A DNA stretch of 8,204 nucleotides. Origin: Pseudomonadota bacterium. GTDB lineage: Bacteria > Pseudomonadota > Alphaproteobacteria > Sphingomonadales > Sphingomonadaceae. Every line of letters starts with the position of its first letter. Position 1 is the first letter of the stretch. The notes beneath the pieces are model-generated. The model did not search any database. It was not told where the DNA came from and saw only the letters and a list, made by a program, of their open reading frames with translations. The position numbers and the translations under genes were made by a program. The DNA lies in assembly GCA_023436615.1 (NCBI GenBank), contig JAEZIO010000032.1, positions 1 to 8,204 on the forward strand, written 5' to 3'. Shown here one piece after another: positions 1 to 6,342 of the stretch.

Positions 1-1243
1 CGGTGAGCAGCATGACCGGCGTCATGTAGCGCGTGGCGATCCGCACCGCTTCGATCGCGCAGTCGAATGCGTCCGCGGGCGACCGGGCGGCGATCACCGG
101 AAGCGGCGCGTCGCCGTTGCGGCCGTACACCGCCTGGTAGAGGTCCGATTGCTCGGTCTTCGTCGGAAGGCCCGTCGATGGCCCGCCGCGCTGCGAATTG
201 ACGACGACCAGCGGAAGCTCGGTCATGATCGCGAGACCGAGCGCTTCCGTCTTGAGCGCGATTCCCGGCCCTGACGACGAGGTGATGCCCAGCTGGCCGG
301 CGTAGCTGGCGCCGATGGCGGCCGCGATCGCGGCGATCTCGTCCTCGGCCTGGAAGGTCGTGATCCCGAATTCCTTGAGGCGCGCGAGGTGGTGAAGAAG
401 CGGGCTCGCAGGCGTGATCGGGTAAGAGCCGAAGAACATGTTCAGGCCGGCGAGCTTGCAGCCAGCGACCAGCCCGAGCGCCAGCGCCTCGGCCCCGGTG
501 ACCGTGCGGTAGAGGCCCGGCTCTGCGGGTGCCGCGGCGATATGGTGCCGGTGGACTCCGCCGAGCTCGACCGTCTCGCCATAGGCATGGCCGGCGTTGA
601 GCGCCGCGATATTCGCTTCGGCAAGCTCGGGCGCCTTGGCGAACTTCGTCTTGAGCCAGTCGACGATCGGCTGCCGGTCACGGTCGAACATCCACAGCGC
701 CAGGCCGAGCGTCCACATGTTCTTGCAACGCAGGGCTTCCTTGTTGCCGAGGCCGAACGGCTTCACGGCATCGAGCGTCAGCTGGGAGATGTTGAAGTGG
801 ATGAGTTGCCACCGCGCGAGACTTCCATCCTCGAGCGGGTTGCTGTCGTAGCCCGCCTTGGCGAGGTTGCGCTGCGTGAACTCGCCCTCGTCGGCGATGA
901 TCAGCCCGCCTTCCCGCAGCTGCTCGACATTCACCTTGAGCGCGGCGGGGTTCATCGCGACGAGCACGTCGGGCTGGTCGCCGGCGGTATCGATCGAGCA
1001 GGAACCGAAGTTGATCTGGAAGGCCGACACGCCGAACGTCGTCCCCTGCGGAGCGCGGATTTCGGCCGGGAAGTCGGGGAAAGTCGCCAGGTCGTTGCCC
1101 GCGAGCGCAGTCGACAGAGTGAATTGCCCGCCGGTGAGCTGCATCCCGTCGCCGGAATCGCCCGCGAAGCGCACGACGACGGCCTCGGGTTCGGGGTGGG
1201 CGGTCGCTTCGGCTTCGGTGACGAGATGTTCGGCTGTGGCCAT
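1..1243 (-). CDS. korA: 2-oxoglutarate (2-oxoacid):ferredoxin oxidoreductase, fused gamma-alpha subunit, partial (3' end off window)
   Basis: This minus-strand frame is open from ATG at 1243 to the left edge, giving 414 codons with no stop; the full family protein is about 600-630 residues, so the C-terminus is missing. With the beta subunit (KorB, expected beyond the left edge) the enzyme oxidatively decarboxylates 2-oxoglutarate to succinyl-CoA using thiamine diphosphate and reduces ferredoxin. Residues about 20-200 form the gamma-type domain, starting VVVRFAGDSGDGMQLTGGQF, which in many archaea is a separate subunit. The alpha pyrimidine-binding domain starts near residue 247 with the hallmark YPITPAS (274-280), then QAEDEIAA (298-305), TSSSGPG (321-327) and GGPSTGLPTKTEQSDL (353-368). 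The ribosome site before ATG is weak, but the start fits the usual N-terminus. The gene is divergent from rppH. The family is certain; 2-oxoglutarate rather than another 2-oxoacid as substrate is inferred from alphaproteobacterial relatives. Confidence 0.93.
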   Translation of the reverse strand, partial: MATAEHLVTEAEATAHPEPEAVVVRFAGDSGDGMQLTGGQFTLSTALAGNDLATFPDFPAEIRAPQGTTFGVSAFQINFGSCSIDTAGDQPDVLVAMNPAALKVNVEQLREGGLIIADEGEFTQRNLAKAGYDSNPLEDGSLARWQLIHFNISQLTLDAVKPFGLGNKEALRCKNMWTLGLALWMFDRDRQPIVDWLKTKFAKAPELAEANIAALNAGHAYGETVELGGVHRHHIAAAPAEPGLYRTVTGAEALALGLVAGCKLAGLNMFFGSYPITPASPLLHHLARLKEFGITTFQAEDEIAAIAAAIGASYAGQLGITSSSGPGIALKTEALGLAIMTELPLVVVNSQRGGPSTGLPTKTEQSDLYQAVYGRNGDAPLPVIAARSPADAFDCAIEAVRIATRYMTPVMLLT

Positions 1244-1270
1244 AGGTTTCGCTTTTAGACTTGTGATTTC

Positions 1271-1342
1271 GTCATTGCGAGCAAAGCAAAGCAGTCCAGC
1301 TTCTTTTCTGCATTGCCGCGCAGCTTCGCTGCCCGCAATGAC
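1271..1342. repeat. Degenerate palindromic intergenic repeat (REP-like)
   Basis: The ends are an inverted pair: GTCATTGCGAGC at 1271-1282 and GCCCGCAATGAC at 1331-1342, with one mismatch in 12. Internal parts (AAAGCAAAGCAG on the left, CAGCTTCGCT on the right) pair only loosely, so this is a worn imperfect hairpin. Elements beginning GTCATTGCGAGC and ending GCAATGAC are common dispersed intergenic repeats in sphingomonad and other proteobacterial genomes; I rely on memory for that. No flanking target duplication is visible. It fills most of the korA-rppH gap and ends six bases before the rppH ATG. Confidence 0.7.
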
Positions 1343-1348
1343 AGGCCG

Positions 1349-1819
1349 ATGAACGACGACCATCTCTACCGCCGCGGGGCGGGCATCATGCTCCTGAACC
1401 GCGACGGCAAGGTGTTCGTCGCCGCCCGCATCGATAATCCTGCCGACGCCTGGCAGATGCCCCAGGGCGGTCTCGACGACGGGGAGGAGCCGTGGGACGG
1501 AATCCTTCGCGAGCTCGAGGAGGAGACTTCCATCCCGCCGCGGCTCGTCGAGAAGATCGCAGAGAATCCCGAGGTGCTGCGTTACGAGCTTCCCGACGAA
1601 TGGCGGGGCCGCGTGTGGGGCGGCCAGTGGATCGGCCAGGTCCAGCACTGGTTCCTGGCCCGTTTCACAGGCAACGACGCCGACGTGGACCTGCAAACGG
1701 ACCACCCTGAATTCCGCGACTGGAAATGGGTCGAACCGCGTGACGTCCCTCAGCTCATCGTGCCCTTCAAGCGCGACCTTTATCGCCGCCTGCTGACGGA
1801 CTTCGCGCACCATCTATAG
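1349..1819 (+). CDS. rppH: RNA pyrophosphohydrolase (Nudix family, RppH/NudH)
   Basis: The 156-residue protein is near the usual RppH length of about 160. RppH removes pyrophosphate from the 5' triphosphate end of mRNA and so starts RNase E-dependent decay; relatives also cleave diadenosine polyphosphates. Y7-R8 and R27 sit where E. coli RppH has its RNA-binding arginines. The Nudix box spans residues 40-62, with the core RELEEETSI at 54-62, giving metal-binding glutamates E55, E58 and E59. A late glutamate in HPEFRDWKW (E121) and the C-terminal FKRDLYRRLL (140-149) also match RppH. The Nudix glycine before the last hydrophobic residue is serine (S61). I chose ATG 1349 because the protein then begins MNDDHLYRR as in relatives; a TTG at 1313 would add 12 residues encoded by the repeat's right arm. 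The start has only a weak AGG (about 1343-1345) as ribosome site. Confidence 0.92.
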   Translation: MNDDHLYRRGAGIMLLNRDGKVFVAARIDNPADAWQMPQGGLDDGEEPWDGILRELEEETSIPPRLVEKIAENPEVLRYELPDEWRGRVWGGQWIGQVQHWFLARFTGNDADVDLQTDHPEFRDWKWVEPRDVPQLIVPFKRDLYRRLLTDFAHHL

Positions 1820-1834
1820 TCCGAGTCGCACGCG

Positions 1835-1881
1835 CCGCGAAATTTTCGGGTCCCTGTCAATACAGAAAATTGAACCCGCGG
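1835..1881. terminator. Long imperfect hairpin after rppH, possible terminator
   Basis: Two nested inverted repeats are visible: CCGCG (1835-1839) with CGCGG (1877-1881), and AATTTTC (1841-1847) with GAAAATT (1865-1871), with a 17-base loop. The structure lies 16 bases after the rppH stop and 48 bases before the next start. No run of T follows on the plus strand, so a classical intrinsic terminator is not proven; it could instead fold in the leader of the L,D-transpeptidase mRNA. TTGAAC at 1870-1875 resembles a -35 box but lacks a convincing -10. Confidence 0.35.
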
Positions 1882-1916
1882 TCCGATGGGGCGTTTGAGC
1901 GGTAACCCGTTTTTCT

Positions 1917-1921
1917 GGAAG
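1917..1921 (+). promoter_or_regulatory. Ribosome binding site setting the GTG start at 1929
   Basis: GGAAG ends seven bases before GTG 1929 (CTGGAAGACAAAAAGTG). The good spacing and the signal peptide that follows directly from this GTG support it as the true start. Confidence 0.7.
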
Positions 1922-1928
1922 ACAAAAA

Positions 1929-2705
1929 GTGTCGAAATTCATCAAGCGCGCGCTCGGCGCCGCGCTACTGACCGCGCTTGTGCCCGCGACCCCCGCATTT
2001 GCCGGAGCCGCGGGGTCGAGCGCCTATCCCAGCTTCGAGCCGGCTGCCCCGCTGGTTCCACGGACTGCCGGCCGCTCCGTGCTGATCGATGCCGCGTCCG
2101 CTACGCTCTACATGATGGAGCAAGGCCGGATCGTCGATTCGATGAAGGTCATCGTCGGCAAGCCGGACCATGCGACGCCAGAGCTGAAGACGTCGCTCAC
2201 CTATGCGACCTTCAACCCCTATTGGCACGTGCCCGCCGATATCGCCCGGACGCTTACTGCGCCCAACGTGCTCAAGCAGGGCACACACTATTTGGCCGAG
2301 CGCGGTTACGAGGTGGTGTCGAGCTTCGGGCCCGACGCGCAGGTGCTCGATCCCAAGACCGTCGACTGGCAGGCCGTGGCCGACGGTCGCGCGACGGTGC
2401 TCGTCCGGCAGCGGCCCGGGCCGGCCAATTCGATGGGCCGGATGAAGTTCAGCCTTGCCGCGGGCGACGGCATCTACCTGCACGACACGCCCAAGAAGGA
2501 ATTGTTCGAGCAGGACAACCGCAACCTCAGCGCGGGCTGCGTGAGGCTGGAGGACGCGCCGCGGCTCGCGCGCTGGCTGCTGGGCGGGTCCGCCCCGGTG
2601 GAGGGCTCCGCTCCGGAGCAGCACGTCGCGCTTCGATCCTACGTGCCGGTCACCATCACCTATCTCGACCCGAAGGCGCAGATGCAGCTGGCGGCGCTGC
2701 GCTAG
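1929..2705 (+). CDS. Secreted L,D-transpeptidase, YkuD catalytic domain (LdtD/YcbB-like, short form)
   Basis: The 258-residue protein starts with a Sec signal peptide: basic KFIKR, a hydrophobic stretch to about residue 20, and a probable AFA-G cleavage near residue 25. It should act in the periplasm, forming 3-3 peptide crosslinks in peptidoglycan or attaching proteins to it by a cysteine acyl intermediate. The YkuD domain runs from about residue 49 to 246. FNPYWHVPADIA (95-106) is typical of the YcbB/LdtD branch. The catalytic motif is HDTPKKELF (185-193) followed by SAGCVRLED (201-209), giving H185, nucleophile C204 and R206. LdtD of E. coli is about 615 residues with a large N-terminal part and a peptidoglycan-binding domain; both are absent here. 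The start is GTG, with GGAAG seven bases upstream. The gene stands alone after rppH; whether the downstream M20 gene shares its transcript is unclear. Confidence 0.88.
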   Translation: MSKFIKRALGAALLTALVPATPAFAGAAGSSAYPSFEPAAPLVPRTAGRSVLIDAASATLYMMEQGRIVDSMKVIVGKPDHATPELKTSLTYATFNPYWHVPADIARTLTAPNVLKQGTHYLAERGYEVVSSFGPDAQVLDPKTVDWQAVADGRATVLVRQRPGPANSMGRMKFSLAAGDGIYLHDTPKKELFEQDNRNLSAGCVRLEDAPRLARWLLGGSAPVEGSAPEQHVALRSYVPVTITYLDPKAQMQLAALR

Positions 2706-2765
2706 CGCACTTCCCCAAAAGGCACGGTGTGGCCTTCACGAGGTACCGCCGCTAGTGAGCCCCCG

Positions 2766-3974
2766 ATGGGGGAACTTTCCGCCAACGAGCAGGAAGCAGT
2801 CGAACGCGCCGCGGCCGAGCCGATGCTGGACCAAGTGCTTGCGTGGTCCGCGGTCAACAGCGGATCGCGCAACCTGCCCGGGCTCGAGCGGATGGCTGCG
2901 ATCCTCGCCGACGCTTTTTCGGTGCTTCCGGGAGAACTCCGACTGGCTGATGCGCAGCCGGTCCCGACCGTCGATTCCGCCGGCCGCGTCGGCGCTCTCG
3001 AGCACGGCCAGAATCTGCAGCTGAAGGTCCGGCCCGAAGCGCCGGTGCAACTGCTTTTCACCGGCCACATGGACACGGTTTTCGCCATGGATCACGCGTT
3101 CCAGGACAGCCGCTGGATCGAAGACGGGGTGCTCAACGGGCCGGGCGTCGCCGACATGAAGGGCGGCCTGGCGGTCATGCTAGCGGCGTTGAAGGCGCTG
3201 GAATCGAGCGAAGCTGCCCGGCAGGTCGGCTACGAGGTGGTCATCAACAGCGACGAGGAAGTGGGCAGCCAAGGCTCGGCTCCGCTAATCGCGCAGGCAG
3301 CGGCCGGCAAGAAAGCGGCACTGACCTACGAACCTTCGGCACTTCCCGACGGAACGCTCGCCGGAGCGCGGCCTGGGAGCGGCAATTTCTCGCTCGTCGT
3401 TCGCGGCCGCTCCGCCCATGCCGGGCGCAATCCCGAGGACGGGCGCAACGCGCTGGTCGCAGCAGCGGACCTTGCGCTTCGCCTCGACGGCTTGAGGCGG
3501 GAAGGCCTCACGGTGAACCCGGCCCGCATCGAGGGTGGCGGCCCCAGCAACGTCGTACCCGACCTTGCCGTGCTGCGCGTGAACCTGCGGCCGCGCACGC
3601 CCGAGATCGAGGCGAAGGCAAAGAGCGAGATCGACGACGCGGTCGCCGCCGTCGTCGCCGAGCGCGAGGTGGCCATCGACGTCCACGGCGGGTTCGCGCG
3701 GCCGCCCAAGCCGATGACCGCGGACATGGAAAAGCTCTTCGCGCTCGTGAAAGCGGCCGGCCGCGACCTCGGTCAGGAGATCGGCTGGCGCTCGACCGGA
3801 GGCGTATGCGACGGCAACAATATCGCCGCCTGCGGAGTGCCCGTCGTCGACACGATGGGGGTTCGCGGCGGCAAGATCCACAGCATGGAGGAATATCTGA
3901 TTACCGAAAGCCTCGGCGAGCGCGCGGCCCTTTCCGCGCTGACCATCCTTCGAATCGCCGAGGGCCGGTCATGA
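2766..3974 (+). CDS. M20-family metallohydrolase, first gene of an astA-astB operon
   Basis: A zinc-dependent amidohydrolase of the M20 clan, whose members include CPG2 (glutamate carboxypeptidase), ArgE and DapE. Numbering from ATG 2766 (402 residues), FTGHMDTV (98-105) supplies metal ligand H101 and D103, GPGVADMKGG (125-134) the bridging D130, and NSDEEVGS (161-168) catalytic E164 and ligand E165. E189 (TYEPS) and H372 (KIHSMEEY) complete the di-zinc site, so it should be active. The lid/dimerisation domain spans about 203-310 and contains GRSAHAGRNPEDGRNA. There is no signal peptide, so it is probably cytoplasmic. Its stop overlaps the astA start as ATGA, showing translational coupling. 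The substrate is unknown; an N-acyl amino acid, possibly N-succinylglutamate, is inferred from context. The start is uncertain: GTG 2727 has a better AAAAGG ribosome site and adds 13 residues (MWPSRGTAASEPP), while ATG 2766 begins directly before the conserved region but has only a weak AGTGAG. Confidence 0.88.
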   Translation: MGELSANEQEAVERAAAEPMLDQVLAWSAVNSGSRNLPGLERMAAILADAFSVLPGELRLADAQPVPTVDSAGRVGALEHGQNLQLKVRPEAPVQLLFTGHMDTVFAMDHAFQDSRWIEDGVLNGPGVADMKGGLAVMLAALKALESSEAARQVGYEVVINSDEEVGSQGSAPLIAQAAAGKKAALTYEPSALPDGTLAGARPGSGNFSLVVRGRSAHAGRNPEDGRNALVAAADLALRLDGLRREGLTVNPARIEGGGPSNVVPDLAVLRVNLRPRTPEIEAKAKSEIDDAVAAVVAEREVAIDVHGGFARPPKPMTADMEKLFALVKAAGRDLGQEIGWRSTGGVCDGNNIAACGVPVVDTMGVRGGKIHSMEEYLITESLGERAALSALTILRIAEGRS

Positions 3975-4987
3975 GCTTCCGCGTGCGGCCCGCGCGGGCC
4001 GAAGATTACCAGGCGATCTACAAGATGGCGAAGCTGACCGGCGGCGGCTTCACCAACCTGCCTCCGGACCGTGTCACGCTGGTCAACAAGCTGGCGCGAT
4101 CGGCCGACTCCTTCGCGCGCAAGAAGGACGAGCAACAGGCGGACCTCTACGTGTTCGTGCTCGAGGACCCCAAGCGCAAGCTGATCCGCGGCACCTGCCA
4201 GGTGTTCGGCCAGGTGGGCGTCGTCCAGCCCTTCTTCAGCTACCATCTGAGCACCCTGACGCAGAGCAGCCCCGAGCTCGGCAAGACCTTCCGCAACCAG
4301 ATGCTCACGCTGACGACCGATCTCGAAGGCTCGTCTGAAGTCGGCGGGCTTTTCCTCCACCCGGAGCTTCGCGCCGGAGGCTTCGGGGCGCTGCTCGCGC
4401 GCAGCCGATACCTGTTCATGAAGCAGCACCGCGCGCGCTTCGGCCAGCGCACGCTGGCGGAGCTTCGCGGCGTGATGGACGACGCCGGCAACGCGCCCTT
4501 CTGGGACGCGCTTGCGGGCAAGTTCTTCGACATGAGCTTCCCGGAAGCGGACGAGTTCAACGCCGTCCACGGCACCAAATTCATTGCCGACCTCATGCCG
4601 CGCACGCCCATCTATGTGGCGCTGCTCCCGGAATGGGCGAAGTCGGTCATCGGCCAACCCCATCCGAGCGGGCGAGCGGCGCTCAAGATGCTGGAGGCCG
4701 AGGGCTTCGTCTACGATCGCTACGTGGACATCTTCGACGGCGGACCCACCGTGACGACCGCGACCGATTCCATCCGCACCGTCCGCGAGTCCAAACTCGA
4801 GCGGATCGGCGAAATCGGCGCCGGCGGATCGCAGAAAATGCTCGTCGCAGCGGGCCGTCTGAACGATTTTCGTGCCTGCTGCGCCTCGGTCCGCAGGGAG
4901 CCCGACACAGGATTGTGCATCGATCCCGATGCCGCGGAGTTGCTTGAGGTGGAGGTCGGGGACGAGGTTCTGGCGGTCGCGCGCTGA
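3971..4987 (+). CDS. astA: Arginine N-succinyltransferase
   Basis: The 338-residue protein matches the AstA length of about 340. It transfers succinyl from succinyl-CoA to the alpha-amino group of L-arginine, the first step of the arginine succinyltransferase (AST) pathway in the cytoplasm. It opens with a GNAT-like RVRPARAEDYQAIYKMAKLT (4-23) and the AstA signature TGGGFTNLPPD (23-33). EVGGLFLHPELRAGGFGALL (123-142) is the probable CoA-binding strand-loop-helix. ELRGVMDDAGNAPFWDALAG (164-183) and FFDMSFPEAD (185-194) are also characteristic. The C-terminal part (about 260-338) is more variable. The start ATG 3971 overlaps the upstream TGA by four bases and the stop overlaps the astB ATG by one base, so translation is coupled on both sides. 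No separate promoter is visible. Confidence 0.94.
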   Translation: MSFRVRPARAEDYQAIYKMAKLTGGGFTNLPPDRVTLVNKLARSADSFARKKDEQQADLYVFVLEDPKRKLIRGTCQVFGQVGVVQPFFSYHLSTLTQSSPELGKTFRNQMLTLTTDLEGSSEVGGLFLHPELRAGGFGALLARSRYLFMKQHRARFGQRTLAELRGVMDDAGNAPFWDALAGKFFDMSFPEADEFNAVHGTKFIADLMPRTPIYVALLPEWAKSVIGQPHPSGRAALKMLEAEGFVYDRYVDIFDGGPTVTTATDSIRTVRESKLERIGEIGAGGSQKMLVAAGRLNDFRACCASVRREPDTGLCIDPDAAELLEVEVGDEVLAVAR

Positions 4988-6240
4988 TGGCGCTGAAGGA
5001 AATCAATTTCGACGGCATCGTCGGTCCGAGCCACAATTATGCGGGGCTCAGCTTCGGCAATCTCGCATCCACGCGCAACGCCTATCAGGTGTCGCATCCT
5101 CGCGCGGCGGCTCTCGAGGGCATCGAAAAGATGCGCGTCAATCTGTCGCTGGGGCTGGCGCAGGGGGTCTTCGCCCCGCATCCGCGGCCCGACCATGCAT
5201 GGCTGGCCGAGCTTGCCACCACGATCGCCGACGCCGAGCTGCCGCTCGCCGCCAGTGCGATGTCGGCGTCGGCGATGTGGGCAGCCAATGCGGCGACCGT
5301 GTCGCCAGCACCCGATACGGCCGACGGAACCTGCCACCTCACGGTCGCCAACCTTCGGACGATGCCGCACCGAAGCCACGAATGGCCGGCCACTCTGGCG
5401 CAATTGCGCGTCGCCTTCCGCGATTCGGGCGCCTTTTCCGTCCACCCGCCGGTGCCCGGCGTGTTCGGCGACGAGGGCGCCGCCAATCACATGCGGCTAG
5501 CTGCCCGGCACGACGCGCCGGGAATCGAGCTGTTCGTCTATGGCCGCACCGGCGGGTCGTTCCCGGCGCGCCAGCATGTCGAAGCATGCAAGGCCATCGC
5601 CCGCTTCCACAAGCTGGATCCGGAACGCACCTTGTTCGTCGAGCAATCGCACGAGGCGATCGAGGCCGGTGCCTTTCACAACGATGTCGTCGCGGTCGCC
5701 AATGAGCACGTGCTGTTCGCACACGAGAAAGCGTTCGCGAATCGTGAGCCGGTCCTCGAGGAAAGCGCGCGGCTGGTGCCCGGATTCGAGCTTGTCGAGG
5801 TCAGCGAGAAAGAGGTGCCGCTGGCCGACGCGATAACCTCCTACCTGTTCAACGCGCAGCTGGTGACGCTTCCCGACGGCGAGATGACTCTCATCGTGCC
5901 GAGCGAGGTCCGCGAGACCGGGAGCGTCTGGGCTTGGTTGCAGCGTCACCTTGCCGGCAACGGGCCGATCCGGCGCGTGGAGGTCGTCGACGTGCGCCAG
6001 TCGATGGCCAACGGCGGAGGCCCGGCCTGCCTTCGCCTCCGCGTCCTCGCCGACCCGGCAACCGTGGACCCGCGCTTCCTCGCCGACGAAGCGAAGCTCG
6101 ACCGGCTCGGCAAGCTGATCGAGCGGCAATGGCCGTCGGAAATCGCGAATGGGGACCTGCAGGAAGCGAGCCTCATCCGCGACATCGAGGCCGCCCGGAC
6201 GGCGCTCCTGGAGGCGATGGACCTCGGCGAGCTCATCTGA
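4987..6240 (+). CDS. astB: N-succinylarginine dihydrolase
   Basis: The 417-residue protein is slightly shorter than E. coli AstB (about 447). It hydrolyses N2-succinylarginine to N2-succinylornithine, two ammonia and CO2, the second step of the AST pathway, using a cysteine nucleophile in a pentein fold shared with arginine deiminases. The N-terminus NFDGIVGPSHNYAGLSFGNL (7-26) is the AstB signature. By alignment to the E. coli triad (E174, H248, C365), I place the catalytic residues at E163 (GDEGAANHMR), H231 (AFHNDVVAVAN) and C348 (NGGGPACLRLRV); the offsets are consistent along the protein. The start ATG 4987 shares a base with the astA stop (TGATG). It is the last gene of the operon: about 100 bases of hairpin-rich DNA follow. 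No astC, astD or astE homologue follows, so succinylornithine must be processed by enzymes encoded elsewhere. Confidence 0.95.
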   Translation: MALKEINFDGIVGPSHNYAGLSFGNLASTRNAYQVSHPRAAALEGIEKMRVNLSLGLAQGVFAPHPRPDHAWLAELATTIADAELPLAASAMSASAMWAANAATVSPAPDTADGTCHLTVANLRTMPHRSHEWPATLAQLRVAFRDSGAFSVHPPVPGVFGDEGAANHMRLAARHDAPGIELFVYGRTGGSFPARQHVEACKAIARFHKLDPERTLFVEQSHEAIEAGAFHNDVVAVANEHVLFAHEKAFANREPVLEESARLVPGFELVEVSEKEVPLADAITSYLFNAQLVTLPDGEMTLIVPSEVRETGSVWAWLQRHLAGNGPIRRVEVVDVRQSMANGGGPACLRLRVLADPATVDPRFLADEAKLDRLGKLIERQWPSEIANGDLQEASLIRDIEAARTALLEAMDLGELI

Positions 6241-6241
6241 A

Positions 6242-6300
6242 TCCCGAAACGGGACGAAGCGGCGAAGGTTACTTGCACTTTAACCTTGTCCATTAGGACA
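6242..6300. repeat. Three consecutive small inverted repeats after astB
   Basis: TCCCG/CGGGA (6242-6246 and 6250-6254, loop AAA) starts two bases after the astB stop. AAGGTTA/TAACCTT (6265-6271 and 6281-6287, loop of nine) follows. TGTCC/GGACA (6287-6291 and 6296-6300, loop ATTA) is third. All arms pair perfectly. None is followed by a T-run, so they may serve as an astB transcript end, protein-binding operators for the downstream gene, or both. Confidence 0.45.
6269..6284 (+). promoter_or_regulatory. CtrA-like binding site upstream of the small membrane protein
   Basis: TTAC-TTGCACT-TTAAC fits the alphaproteobacterial CtrA box TTAA-N7-TTAAC with one mismatch in the first half. It lies 59 bases before ATG 6343, and an unpaired TTAACG half-site lies at 6337-6342. 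TTAA is very rare here: I find only three in the whole window, all intergenic. The match is seen directly; CtrA control is inferred. Confidence 0.35.
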
Positions 6301-6302
6301 TG

Positions 6303-6338
6303 AACGGCTCAAAACCGCGGCTCGCACGTTCAGCCGTT
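6303..6338 (+). promoter_or_regulatory. Leader hairpin ending four bases before ATG 6343
   Basis: AACGGCT (6303-6309) pairs perfectly with AGCCGTT (6332-6338) across a 22-base loop that itself holds CCGCGG. The right arm covers the place where a ribosome site should be, and no Shine-Dalgarno sequence is visible there. It may limit translation of the following gene, or be an operator in DNA. Confidence 0.3.
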
Positions 6339-6342
6339 AACG

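Noticed and set aside
389..1258. A long plus-strand frame (289 codons) opposite korA.
   Set aside because: It is a shadow: the minus strand encodes an unmistakable KorA with family motifs along its whole length, and the plus-strand product is arginine-rich with no domain.
1271..1342. A Rho-independent terminator or a miniature transposon between korA and rppH.
   Set aside because: It lies between two gene starts, so nothing needs terminating there; no target duplication or T-run flanks it. A dispersed palindromic repeat explains it better.
1886..2755. A 289-codon plus-strand frame overlapping the L,D-transpeptidase.
   Set aside because: Its product is arginine/alanine-rich without any motif, while the other frame has a signal peptide and a full YkuD catalytic motif.
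4872..5705. A 277-codon plus-strand frame spanning the astA-astB junction.
   Set aside because: It runs across two confidently identified genes in another frame; it is a high-GC shadow.
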